From Pseudomonadota bacterium (GTDB lineage Bacteria > Pseudomonadota > Alphaproteobacteria > Sphingomonadales > Sphingomonadaceae): a stretch of 64,000 nucleotides of DNA. Both the position numbers and the translations under genes were made by a program. Below the pieces are notes generated by a model. The model ran no database searches. It was given only the letters and a program-made list of their open reading frames with translations, and was not told where the DNA came from. Below are positions 8,005 to 16,098 of the stretch, one piece after another. The stretch lies in NCBI GenBank assembly GCA_023423655.1, contig JAFAFE010000005.1, positions 310,001 to 374,000 of the forward strand. Reading direction: 5' to 3'. Position 1 is the first letter of the stretch. Every line of letters starts with the position of its first letter.

Positions 8005-9376
8005 AAGCTTCGCGGAACCTTTTTACGACACGCAGCGCGATGATGTTCAGGATCAGTGTCACGATGAACAGCACCATGCCGAGCGCGAAGGCGGAGAGTG
8101 TTGCGGGGTGGTCGAAACTCCCCTCGCCCGTCAGCATCGCGACGATCTGGAATGTCACCGTGGTCATGCTGTCAAACGGATTGGCCGACAGATTGGCAGC
8201 AGCCCCCGCCGCCATCACGACAATCATGGTTTCGCCAATCGCGCGGCTGATGGCGAGCATCACGCCCGCAACAATGCCGGGGAGCGCGGCGGGAACCAAC
8301 ACTTTGCGGATGGTTTCCGATGTGGTCGCGCCCATCGCAAGCGAGCCGTCGCGCATGGCTTGCGGGACCGCCGCAATACTGTCATCGGCCATTGACGACA
8401 CGAACGGGATAATCATGATGCCCATCACCAGACCCGCCGCCAGGGCGCTTTCGGTCGAAGGGTTGGCCATCCCCATCATCACCGCAAAGTCGCGGATTTT
8501 GGGCGCGACGGTAAGCGCGGCGAAATAGCCATACACCACGGTCGGAATACCGGCGAGAATTTCGAGCAGCGGCTTCACCCATTTACGCACTTGGGGCGAG
8601 GCATATTGGGTGAGATAGATAGCGCTCATCAGGCCCAGCGGGATAGCGACAATCATCGCGATAATCGCACCGATGAAGATGGTGCCCCAAAAGAGCGGGA
8701 GCGCACCGAAATCCTTGCCTGCATCCGCGGTCGGCGCGGCCATTGGATTAGGCGCCCAGTGGGTCCCGAACAGGAAATCTATAGGCGAAACCATCGTAAA
8801 GAAGCGACCGGTTTCAAACAATAGCGAGGCGATGATGCCCACGGTCGTCAGGATCGCGACAAGCGATGCCAACAACAGTGTCATCATCACGACTTTTTCA
8901 ACCTGCGTGCGCGCCTTGAAATCCGGACGCAGACGCAAATAGCCGAACGCACCGCCCGCAAAGCCGATAATCAAGGTCACCACCGCGCCGATAATGCCGT
9001 AAAAGCGCATCGCTTCACGGAAAGGCGCGGCAAGCTGGTTGGCGAGCGGATTAAACGCGCCCGCCCCGGTCATTGCGACGCTGCGCGCTTCGGCGAGGAT
9101 GGCGTTGCGCTCCATATCCATTGCGGGCAGTTGCGCCGCTGCCGGATCGGCTAGCACCGCCTGGAACACCAAGGATTGCGACAGGTTCATCCACACAATC
9201 GCAAACACCGCCGCAGGGATGACCGCCCACAATGCCGCATACCAGCCATGATAGGCCGGAAGCGAGTGGACGGCCCCGCGTGCGCCTTTCCGGAACAACC
9301 GGGCACGCGAGCGCCCGGCGATCCAGGCTACCAGCCCCAGACCGGCAACCAGCAGGAAAAATATGGCAGGCGACAC
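7997..9376 (-). CDS. pstC: Phosphate ABC transporter permease PstC, long form
   Basis: The 459-residue permease partners PstA. The transport core lies in the C-terminal half (LFWGTIFIGAIIAMIVAIPL; EAA-loop-like GATTSETIRKVLVPAALPGI). An N-terminal extension holds extra helices and a periplasmic segment, again the alphaproteobacterial long form. The start is a GTG with GAGGGG eight bases before it. It follows pstS by 46 bases. Confidence 0.94.
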   Translation of the reverse strand: MSPAIFFLLVAGLGLVAWIAGRSRARLFRKGARGAVHSLPAYHGWYAALWAVIPAAVFAIVWMNLSQSLVFQAVLADPAAAQLPAMDMERNAILAEARSVAMTGAGAFNPLANQLAAPFREAMRFYGIIGAVVTLIIGFAGGAFGYLRLRPDFKARTQVEKVVMMTLLLASLVAILTTVGIIASLLFETGRFFTMVSPIDFLFGTHWAPNPMAAPTADAGKDFGALPLFWGTIFIGAIIAMIVAIPLGLMSAIYLTQYASPQVRKWVKPLLEILAGIPTVVYGYFAALTVAPKIRDFAVMMGMANPSTESALAAGLVMGIMIIPFVSSMADDSIAAVPQAMRDGSLAMGATTSETIRKVLVPAALPGIVAGVMLAISRAIGETMIVVMAAGAAANLSANPFDSMTTVTFQIVAMLTGEGSFDHPATLSAFALGMVLFIVTLILNIIALRVVKRFREAYE

Positions 9377-9422
9377 GCGTTTACCCCTCTAACCGGAATG
9401 ACATCATCATCGGTTTTGCAGC

Positions 9423-10475
9423 TTATTTCAGAGCCGAGCCATCCATCGGTTTCATCGACGCAACAATGTCAGCATTGGCTTTGCGGACATCTTCCGGCGA
9501 AATCACCATGCCCTGTTTCTTGAGATAGCCGTCCGGCCCCCACGCCTTGGCATATTCCGCCGCAAATTCCTTAAGGCCCTTGATGGAATTAAGGTGCGCC
9601 GCCTTCACATAAATGTAGAGCGGACGCGCGCCGGGATAGGTGAAGTCCGAAATCGTTTCATAGGTCGGCTGCACGCCGTCCATCGGAATACCTTTGAGCT
9701 TGTCCGGATTTTCTTCGAGGAAGGAATAGCCGAAAATGCCGATGGCTTTGGGATTAGCGACGATCTTCTGGACGATCAGATTGTCATTTTCACCCGATTC
9801 CACATAAGCGCCATCGGTGCGGACATCGGTGCAGATTGCTGCGTGCTTATCCTTGTCGGTTTCCTTCAACGCCTTGGTCGCGGCGTCGGTGTCGCAGCCT
9901 TTGGTGAGGATGAGTTCCGCCAGAGCATCGCGCGTGCCGCTGGTTGCGGGCGGGCCATAAACGAGGATCGGAAGGTTCGGCAACGCCGGGTTCACATCAT
10001 TCCAATTCTTTGCGGTGTTGGGCTTGCCGAACGGGTTGGCCGCAAGCGCCTTATACACATCAACCAGCGTCAGCTTCATCGACGGGCCACTGCTTGCTTC
10101 GGCGAGCGCGATACCGTCCAGACCGACCTGGATTTCCACCACATCCTTGACGCCATTTTTGACGCAATCTTCAAATTCCGATTTTTTGATCTGGCGCGAT
10201 GCGTTGACCACATCGGGATGCGCCACACCAACACCTGCGCAGAAAAGCTTCATGCCCGCGCCCGTGCCTGTCGATTCAATAATCGCCGATTTGATGGTCG
10301 GATCGGTCTTGGTCAGCGCCTCGGCAACGGCTTTGGAGAAAGGGAATACGGTCGACGATCCCACAGCGCGGATCTGGTCACGCGATGCGCCAGCCCCGCC
10401 GCTTCCGCCGCTGCCACATGCAGCAAGCGAAACAGAGGCAACCAGTGCGGCAACGATAGTTTTGGAACGAATCAT
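9423..10475 (-). CDS. pstS: Phosphate-binding protein PstS (probable lipoprotein)
   Basis: This is the periplasmic phosphate receptor of the Pst transporter, 350 residues. The chosen ATG (MIRSKTIVAAL) has AGGAG upstream; the longer frame would run through the Pho box. The N-terminus ends in LAAC, a lipobox, so the mature protein is probably lipid-anchored at Cys20. Typical PstS blocks are visible: GSSTVFPFSKAVAEAL after the linker, SGTRDALAELIL mid-protein and GIFGYSFLEENPDKLKGI later. Two TGTCAC repeats 11 bases apart lie 55-71 bases before the start and predict PhoB control. Confidence 0.95.
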   Translation of the reverse strand: MIRSKTIVAALVASVSLAACGSGGSGGAGASRDQIRAVGSSTVFPFSKAVAEALTKTDPTIKSAIIESTGTGAGMKLFCAGVGVAHPDVVNASRQIKKSEFEDCVKNGVKDVVEIQVGLDGIALAEASSGPSMKLTLVDVYKALAANPFGKPNTAKNWNDVNPALPNLPILVYGPPATSGTRDALAELILTKGCDTDAATKALKETDKDKHAAICTDVRTDGAYVESGENDNLIVQKIVANPKAIGIFGYSFLEENPDKLKGIPMDGVQPTYETISDFTYPGARPLYIYVKAAHLNSIKGLKEFAAEYAKAWGPDGYLKKQGMVISPEDVRKANADIVASMKPMDGSALK

Positions 10476-10529
10476 GAGAAGCTCCTGTTGGGCTTGTTTC
10501 CAGTAGTGACGCGCCATTGCCGCACTTGT

Positions 10530-10546
10530 GTGACACTTCCGTGACA
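10530..10546 (-). promoter_or_regulatory. Pho box before pstS
   Basis: On the minus strand two TGTCAC repeats are spaced exactly 11 bases apart (TGTCACGGAAGTGTCAC), the layout of a PhoB binding site. An inverted TGTCAT (10551-10556) adjoins it and overlaps the phoR stop. That PhoB uses it is inferred from the motif and the genes it precedes. Confidence 0.75.
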
Positions 10547-10552
10547 AAGCTG

Positions 10553-11737
10553 TCATAAAGCTTCGTGAAGCGCAGGAAACCGCACAGAAACGCAAGTCCC
10601 TTCGTTCACCACACTGGTGATATCCAATGTGCCGCGATGACGTTCGACAATATGTTTGACGATGGCGAGCCCGAGTCCCGTACCCCCGGCGGCCTGACTG
10701 CGGCCCGGATCGGTGCGATAGAAACGACGGGTGAGGTGCGGCAGATGGTCGGGCTCGATGCCCGCGCCCTTGTCCTGCACAATCAGCATCACCGAATCCC
10801 CCACCGGCTGCACCGAAACCGTGACCGCCTCGTCCGGCGCGCCATATTTGAGGCCATTATCGACAAGGTTGCGGATAAGCTGATCAATCTGCGCATGGTC
10901 GCCAAGGACAAAGCTGTGCGGGGTTTCAATGTTGAAGCGGATGCGATGGTCGCCATGCACCGCCGCCACATCCTTGGCGATGGCTTGCGCGGTCGAGGAC
11001 AGGTCGATTTTGTCTGCGGGCACCTGATGCTTTTCCGCCTCGATGCGCGAGAGCGACATTAAATCTTCGACCAGCGAGCGCATCCGCTGGGCTTCGCGCA
11101 GCACCGTGTCGAGGAAGCGGTTGCGCTTCGCCACATCCACCCGCCCGTCATCATCGCGCAGCGTTTCGACATAGCCGATAATCGAGGCAAGCGGCGTGCG
11201 GAGCTCATGGCTCGCATTGGCGACAAAATCGGTATGCGCGCGCGAAATATCGGCCTCGCGCGACCGGTCGGTGAGTTGGATCAGGCGGTAGCGCGCATCA
11301 ATCGAGCGCACCCGCATTTCAAACAGGCTGCGCGAACTGGTCAGCCCTTGGATGAGCGTTGCCTGCACGCCATTGTCGCGTCCCTGAGGCTCGGCATTGA
11401 GCAAGGCGACCGCCGCCGGATGGCGCAGCGCCACGCGCACATCCTGCCCCACTACATGCGCGCCCAGTTCCAAGCGCGCGGCTTCATTGGCGGAGACAAT
11501 GCGGTTTGCATCCACCAGCAATAAAGGCGCGTCCACCGGCTCCAGAAACGCGGCAGCAATGTCGGTCACATCATGCGTCGGGACATAGGCATCCTGTTCG
11601 GTTTCGCCCGAGGTGCCGATAAGCCACAGGCTGCCGAACCACAGCAAAAGAATCGCGGCGACCAGCCAAAGTTCGGCGCCCGCCACCGCCATGCCGACCG
11701 CCGATATTATCGCTATGAAAAAGGGGCCTTTTGGCAT
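10553..11737 (-). CDS. phoR: Phosphate regulon sensor histidine kinase PhoR
   Basis: The 394-residue membrane histidine kinase has two helices near the N-terminus, a PAS-like region (about 70-170), a HisKA domain with the phospho-acceptor His in ASHELRTPLASIIGY, and an HATPase_c domain (N-box NLVDNGLKYG, G1 DKGAGI, G2 GGTGLGLAIVKHI). It would phosphorylate PhoB when phosphate is low. The ATG with AGGGA seven bases upstream was chosen; a TTG ten codons earlier lacks a ribosome site. It leads the pho/pst cluster and has its own Pho box. Confidence 0.94.
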   Translation of the reverse strand: MPKGPFFIAIISAVGMAVAGAELWLVAAILLLWFGSLWLIGTSGETEQDAYVPTHDVTDIAAAFLEPVDAPLLLVDANRIVSANEAARLELGAHVVGQDVRVALRHPAAVALLNAEPQGRDNGVQATLIQGLTSSRSLFEMRVRSIDARYRLIQLTDRSREADISRAHTDFVANASHELRTPLASIIGYVETLRDDDGRVDVAKRNRFLDTVLREAQRMRSLVEDLMSLSRIEAEKHQVPADKIDLSSTAQAIAKDVAAVHGDHRIRFNIETPHSFVLGDHAQIDQLIRNLVDNGLKYGAPDEAVTVSVQPVGDSVMLIVQDKGAGIEPDHLPHLTRRFYRTDPGRSQAAGGTGLGLAIVKHIVERHRGTLDITSVVNEGTCVSVRFPALHEAL

Positions 11738-11802
11738 CCGTACATCCCTATTCGCCGCTAATACCAATATGTAACGGACATCCGGTTAGCTGTCACCGTA
11801 AT

Positions 11803-11819
11803 GTGACAATCCCGTGACA
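11803..11819 (-). promoter_or_regulatory. Pho box before phoR
   Basis: Two TGTCAC repeats 11 bases apart (minus strand TGTCACGGGATTGTCAC) lie about 65-80 bases before the phoR start. Period and half-sites match the repeats before pstS, suggesting autoregulation of phoR-phoB by PhoB. Confidence 0.75.
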
Positions 11820-11884
11820 CAGGGAAAATAGTGGTGAAAGAGTGCGAAAACAGGGCGTTGGCCTAAGCCGTCAGGCGCCCTTAT

Positions 11885-12277
11885 TCAAAGGCGCAAAGTT
11901 TCTGTGCGCCCCGCATCGTCGGTAATTGTGACAGTTCCATGCCATGCGCGCCCGGCGGAAAAAGCATAGCGGCACAAGGTCGCCCCGATTCGGGCGGAGG
12001 GTCCGACACGGCCAGCATTGCGGACATTGGATGTGCCGGAGATGACCAGATCGTAGCGGTAGTTCCGCGAGAGCGGACGCGCGACGGTCAGGGTTAATTC
12101 GACCATATTGCCGCGCTGCGTTTTATGCACCGCGAACGGACCGATTTCCTTCGCCTCCGCGCTTTTTCCGGACCTATCAGCGGCGGGCATTTCGGGGGGG
12201 CTGCCTGCGGAATAATCCGCATTTCCGGTTGCCAAGGCGAGTATCAACCCCAATGGAAATGAAGAGAGGGACATCAT
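11885..12277 (-). CDS. Small exported protein of the curli cluster, possible CsgH-like curlin chaperone
   Basis: The protein has about 130 residues, starting from ATG-ATG with GAAAGGAAAGG just upstream. It has a hydrophobic N-terminus (MMSLSSFPLGLILALATGNA), a short low-complexity linker and then a beta-rich region (HKTQRGNMVELTLTVARPLS through WHGTVTITDDAGRT). In Alphaproteobacteria the last small gene of csg loci often encodes CsgH, a beta-sandwich inhibitor of premature curlin assembly; size, predicted fold and position fit. I could not confirm the family, and only one Cys is present, so the CsgC CxC signature is absent. Confidence 0.45.
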   Translation of the reverse strand: MMSLSSFPLGLILALATGNADYSAGSPPEMPAADRSGKSAEAKEIGPFAVHKTQRGNMVELTLTVARPLSRNYRYDLVISGTSNVRNAGRVGPSARIGATLCRYAFSAGRAWHGTVTITDDAGRTETLRL

Positions 12278-12299
12278 CCTTTCCTTTCCGTCCGCGCAC

Positions 12300-12860
12300 T
12301 TAATTGCCCCGCCCCGGCACAAACTCCGGCGGCAGATCGGGCGGCGTCGGCGCAGCAGGTGGTTCCTGCGCGGTAATCATCGCAACGCCATTGGGATATT
12401 GGTTCAAAAAGGCGGTGAGCGCGTCCGGCCCGATTTCGCGCGCGATAAGTTCGGGCGTCGGCTGTTGGCCGCGATTGCGGATGACGTGCCAAGCCCGCAC
12501 CACATCGCCGAACAGGTTGGGCGCGACGGTATCGGGCGAGGTCAGCCCGGTTTCCTGTTCCGGATCATCCGACACCGATGCAAGGTCGGGCGGGAGTTGC
12601 AAGGTGGTGGCCGCTTCCTTGGACGCGACGGGCCGATGCGGCACCGCTTCCACCTTGGTCGGGGGATGCCGTCCCGGCGGCTGGATTTGCTCGATCATAA
12701 CGGCTTGGCGGTTGGAAGCGGGCGGCGCTATTTGCCCAACTTGCCCCCCCGGCGCTTGCGCCAGCGCAGCGGGCGATGCCGCCGACATGACAATCAGCAA
12801 TGCGCCGATGCGCGTGCACGCGCCACATTCAAATCCATTCCAAGCCGTCATAGCCTTCAT
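12300..12860 (-). CDS. Exported Pro-rich protein of the curli cluster, function unknown
   Basis: The 186-residue protein has an apparent signal peptide (ending ASPAALAQ), a Pro/Gln-rich middle and a more ordered segment DVVRAWHVIRNRGQQPTPEL followed by GPDALTAFLNQYPNG, then a Pro-rich tail. It lacks curlin repeats and does not look like CsgE. The start overlaps the stop of the preceding curlin-repeat gene (ATGA) and the CsgH-like gene follows after 22 bases, so it is part of the same operon. A role in curli assembly or anchoring is inferred from position only. Confidence 0.6.
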   Translation of the reverse strand: MKAMTAWNGFECGACTRIGALLIVMSAASPAALAQAPGGQVGQIAPPASNRQAVMIEQIQPPGRHPPTKVEAVPHRPVASKEAATTLQLPPDLASVSDDPEQETGLTSPDTVAPNLFGDVVRAWHVIRNRGQQPTPELIAREIGPDALTAFLNQYPNGVAMITAQEPPAAPTPPDLPPEFVPGRGN

Positions 12861-13507
12861 CCGCCTCCGCCGCCCGGACCGGTTTGCGTAACGGTCGTGG
12901 ACGCGCCGCCATTCTGGATGATGCCAAGGATCAAGCCAACCCCGTCTTGCGTCAGGTTGGCCGTGTTTGCATCGCCATTTTGGGTCAAATCCATCTGATT
13001 ATCGCCGCCATTTTGCGACAGCGCCGCAACATTATCATTGCCATTTTGCGCAAGCGACAGATAATTTTGCCCGACCGCTGCCTGCTGGGCAATCAGCGCG
13101 CGATTGCCTATGCCATTTTGCGATAGCAACGCGACGTTCGATCCGCCCGCTTCGGCAAATTGGTCAGCGCTCACCATGTTAAAACCGCCCGCGACATCAA
13201 CCTCGATCCGGTTGATACCGGAACCGGCCTGCACGGCTTCAACACTTTGTTCTTCGCCTTGCATCCGCACTGTTGCTTTATGCGCGCCGTCGCGCTGGAC
13301 GATGTTTGCGCGCATCGCATCGCCAATCTGTTCGACCAAAATGGTCGCGCCAGCCGCTTGCGACTGGTCAGTTGCGAGGGTTGATCCGTTGCCGATCTGG
13401 CTGATGGTCGCATTGGACGATTGCGCCGCCACCGGGGCCGCAAGCAAAAGCGGTGCGCTCACCAGCAAAGCCTGTATCAGGGATGGAATTCCGGGAGGCC
13501 GTTTCAT
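12857..13507 (-). CDS. csgB: Curlin-repeat protein, CsgB-like candidate nucleator
   Basis: The 216-residue secreted protein has a signal peptide ending PVAAQ, then curlin-type repeats with Q-x-G-x-x-N spacing (ATISQIGNGSTLATDQSQ; YLSLAQNGNDNVAALSQNGG; DLTQNGDANTANLTQDG) and a terminal poly-Gly. The N-terminal half is divergent and the C-terminal repeats regular. It differs from the two longer paralogous curlins upstream, so it is the best candidate for the minor, nucleating subunit; that assignment is inferred from divergence and position. Confidence 0.7.
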   Translation of the reverse strand: MKRPPGIPSLIQALLVSAPLLLAAPVAAQSSNATISQIGNGSTLATDQSQAAGATILVEQIGDAMRANIVQRDGAHKATVRMQGEEQSVEAVQAGSGINRIEVDVAGGFNMVSADQFAEAGGSNVALLSQNGIGNRALIAQQAAVGQNYLSLAQNGNDNVAALSQNGGDNQMDLTQNGDANTANLTQDGVGLILGIIQNGGASTTVTQTGPGGGGG

Positions 13508-13545
13508 GACAAAGCCCTTTTCGTAAAACTAGAAAATGAAAGTGG

Positions 13546-13581
13546 AAGGAGCGGATCTGCGGGGAGACAGGCCCGCTCCTT
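13546..13581 (-). terminator. Hairpin after the downstream curlin gene
   Basis: Arms AAGGAGCGG and CCGCTCCTT enclose an 18-base loop a few bases after the curlin stop. There is no T-run, so it may be an RNA-stabilising or processing hairpin rather than a classical terminator. The GGAGCGG/CCGCTCC arms recur after the other curlin gene. Confidence 0.45.
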
Positions 13582-13591
13582 TCCAGCGATA

Positions 13592-14503
13592 TTATTGCGC
13601 TACAGTTGCACCGTTAAAGTTGCCCGACTGTGCCACAACCGACAGGTTGTTGTTCGACAATTGGGTAACAAAGGCGGTGTTCACGAGACCGGTCTGATAG
13701 ACGCCCGACGCATTGCCATCGCCCGATTGGGTAATATCGGCAAAATTGTCGAAGTTGGACTGGAGCAGTTCGGAATAGTTATTGTCGCCCGACTGGTTGA
13801 CAAAAGCATCCTGGAACACACCGCTTTGTTCGGCATAGCTGTAGTTATTGTCACCCGACTGGCTGACATCCAGCTCCTGCTGATAGCCGCTCTGATAGGC
13901 TTCCGAGCCATTGCCATCGCCGCCCTGAAGGATCCAGGCACGGTGGTCATAATCGGCCTGCATGATGATGCTGTCGTTCAACGCGCCGGTTTGTTCGACA
14001 TAGGCATCGTGCGAGCCGCTATCCATCTGTTCGATATAGCTGCTGTTCCAGAAGGTCGTGTCACCGCTTCCGGCAAGACCTTGCGAAACAACCGCGCGGT
14101 TATCGTCGGACGACTGGATGATGGTTGACCATTGGCCGTCATCGCGCTGCGTGACGTCCGCATAGTTATCATCCCCCGTCTGTTCGACATAGGACAGGTT
14201 GGAAAAGATCGGGAAGGTTTCGCTGTCCTGATCGACATAGGCTTCGTTGCTGTTGCCCGACTGCAAAATGGTCGATTCGTTGATCGGTGCGCTGCCCGCG
14301 CCGTCATCGGCCTGTTTTACATTGGCGATATTGTCATCGCCCGACTGGTCAATAAGCGAATCCCCGCCCGTATTGGCCCCGGTTTGGTCGACTTGCGCCG
14401 CGTTGACATTACCCGACTGGTTGACCGTGCTGGTGCTGTTATTGGCAGCAGCAGGGGCCGCAATCGCTATGGCGGCGATGGACGCCAACAGATATTTTTT
14501 CAT
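13592..14503 (-). CDS. csgA: Curlin, CsgA-like major amyloid subunit (downstream copy)
   Basis: The 303-residue secreted protein starts MKKYLLASIAAIAIAAPAAA, a signal peptide, after TCTCCTG-type ribosome-site sequence (AGGAGAAATGTC). The rest is a long series of curlin repeats of about 22 residues with Q-S/T-G-x-x-N-x-A pattern (for example STILQSGNSNEAYVDQ and ADITQSGDGNASGVYQTG). Such repeats stack as a beta-solenoid amyloid on the cell surface. It is about twice the size of E. coli CsgA. It is closely similar along its length to the gene upstream, so the pair is a tandem duplication. Confidence 0.88.
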   Translation of the reverse strand: MKKYLLASIAAIAIAAPAAANNSTSTVNQSGNVNAAQVDQTGANTGGDSLIDQSGDDNIANVKQADDGAGSAPINESTILQSGNSNEAYVDQDSETFPIFSNLSYVEQTGDDNYADVTQRDDGQWSTIIQSSDDNRAVVSQGLAGSGDTTFWNSSYIEQMDSGSHDAYVEQTGALNDSIIMQADYDHRAWILQGGDGNGSEAYQSGYQQELDVSQSGDNNYSYAEQSGVFQDAFVNQSGDNNYSELLQSNFDNFADITQSGDGNASGVYQTGLVNTAFVTQLSNNNLSVVAQSGNFNGATVAQ

Positions 14504-14626
14504 GACATTTCTCCTGTTATGTGCGGCAAAATCCGGCCGCATTTTTGCCCCGCATCCTGTGGTAGAAAGCTCCGGACGATGCGGAAAAATTTCCGGCGCT
14601 TTCAGGTTCGGTTCGTGACGAAAGGA

Positions 14627-14657
14627 GGAGCGGATGGACGGCAAAGCCACCCGCTCC
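14627..14657 (-). terminator. Hairpin between the two curlin genes
   Basis: GGAGCGG and CCGCTCC arms enclose a 17-base loop immediately after the upstream curlin stop, with the same arms as the hairpin after the downstream copy. No T-run is present. It may tune the relative mRNA levels of the two curlins. Confidence 0.4.
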
Positions 14658-14665
14658 GCCCGTTC

Positions 14666-15583
14666 TTATTGCGCTACGCTTGCGGTATTGTTGTTCCCGC
14701 TCTGCGTAATCGAGGACATATTATTGTTGGACATCTGGGTGACGGTTGCGGAGTTATCCGCACCCGACTGGTAAACGCCCGAAAAGTTGTTGTTGCCCGA
14801 CTGGGTGATGTCCGCCCAGTTGTTCCAGTTCGACTGGAACAGCTCGGAATAGTTATTGTCACCCGACTGGTTGATGATCGCATCCTGATAATCGCCGCTC
14901 TGGTCGACATAGGATTCATTGTCATCGCCCGACTGGTTGACATCAACTTCCTGCTGATAGCCGCTCTGGTACACAGTCGAGATGTTGCGGTTGCCCGATT
15001 GCAGCACCCATGCGCGATGGTCTTCGCCCGACTGGCTGATATAGCTGTCATTCAAGCGGCCCGACTGGTCCACATAAGCATCATGCGAACCCATATCGAG
15101 CTGTTCGATATAGCTGCTATTTTCGTAGGTCGTGTCACCGCTACCGGCCACGCCCTGCGACACAACCGCACGGTTATTGTCCGACGGTTGCCAGATGGTG
15201 GACGTCTGCCCATCATCGCGCTGCGTCACATCCGCATAGTTGTTGTTACCCGACTGGTCGATCATCGAGCTGTTCATGGTGAAGAAGGGCGATTCACTGC
15301 CCTGATCCACATAGGCTTCATTATTGTCGCCCGATTGCAGGATGGTGGAATCATTGACAGGCGCGCTGCCCCACACGCCCGCATCATCGACCTGTTTGAC
15401 ATTGGCGATATTATTGTCGCCCGACTGGTCGATGAGCGAATCCCCGCCCATTGTAGCACCGGTTTGGTCGACCTGTGCCGCATTGACATTGCCTGACTGG
15501 GCAACAGTGCTGTTGCTGTTATTGGCAGCAGCAGGGGCGGCGATGGCGATAGCCGCGATCGACGCTAAGAGATATTTCTTCAT
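14666..15583 (-). CDS. csgA: Curlin, CsgA-like major amyloid subunit (upstream copy)
   Basis: The 305-residue protein has the same signal peptide as the next gene and the same curlin repeat architecture (QSGNVNAAQVDQTG; QSGDNNEAYVDQGS; ELFQSNWNNWADITQSGNNN). AGGAGA precedes the ATG by eight bases; an ATG six codons upstream is less well placed. Differences from its paralogue are scattered substitutions with a few short indels. It is the first gene of the curlin run and has a 515-base upstream gap for a strong promoter. Secretion would use CsgG/CsgF encoded just upstream. Confidence 0.88.
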   Translation of the reverse strand: MKKYLLASIAAIAIAAPAAANNSNSTVAQSGNVNAAQVDQTGATMGGDSLIDQSGDNNIANVKQVDDAGVWGSAPVNDSTILQSGDNNEAYVDQGSESPFFTMNSSMIDQSGNNNYADVTQRDDGQTSTIWQPSDNNRAVVSQGVAGSGDTTYENSSYIEQLDMGSHDAYVDQSGRLNDSYISQSGEDHRAWVLQSGNRNISTVYQSGYQQEVDVNQSGDDNESYVDQSGDYQDAIINQSGDNNYSELFQSNWNNWADITQSGNNNFSGVYQSGADNSATVTQMSNNNMSSITQSGNNNTASVAQ

Positions 15584-16098
15584 AACATTCTCCTGTTTCA
15601 TAACTTGAGGTGGAAAAGCCCACCGCTCTTCATAATCCGCATCTGGGTTATGAAAGGCCGGTCGATGCGCATAAATCCGGCGCCTTCTGCGACATATTGG
15701 ACTCCCCGCGATCCCCTTCCGGCCGACGGTACGGAAGTGACCGGAAGGGGCGGCGGCTGATGGTCGATAAAGACCCGTCAGCCAGCGGGGGTCTGTTGGC
15801 CGGTTGGCGCGGGAGGATTTTGAAACCGTCCCAAGACGGCAAAAATTCCCCCGATACTGCCCGGCATATTCATGGTCAGGAAAGCGCAGTCATGGTGCGG
15901 AACGGTGCAGTGCGGCTTGGCCTTGTCCCCGCGCATCTGGCTTGATTGCCAAGGGCGGAGCGCCATGCTATTTTGCCGCTTGCGGATATTTTATCCGTGC
16001 CGGTTATGATGTCACAATCCTGATCGGTCCGGCTCACCAACATTTTCTGATGCCAATCACGCGAATGTTGGTGAGCCCTCTTAATCCTTTCCCTTTTT
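15584..16098. other. Intergenic region before the curlin genes
   Basis: No convincing gene is present. Short frames here lack ribosome sites and known-domain sequence. The stretch holds a perfect inverted repeat next to csgG (described separately) and an imperfect one around 15757-15786 (GGCTGA/TCAGCC arms). It presumably carries the promoter and operator of the curlin genes; I could not assign -35/-10 boxes. Confidence 0.5.
16031..16077. repeat. Perfect 14-bp inverted repeat downstream of csgG
   Basis: GGCTCACCAACATT is followed after 19 bases by its exact reverse complement. It begins 22 bases past the csgG stop on the minus strand. As RNA it would be a strong stem, but no T-run follows, so it may be a processing hairpin, a factor-aided terminator or a dimeric operator for the curlin promoter. 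Confidence 0.7.

Noticed and set aside
12300..12860. csgE
   Set aside because: The sequence lacks the CsgE pattern and is Pro/Gln-rich.
15610..15945. Short plus-strand frame before the curlin genes
   Set aside because: No ribosome site and no protein-like conservation; lies in the presumed promoter region.
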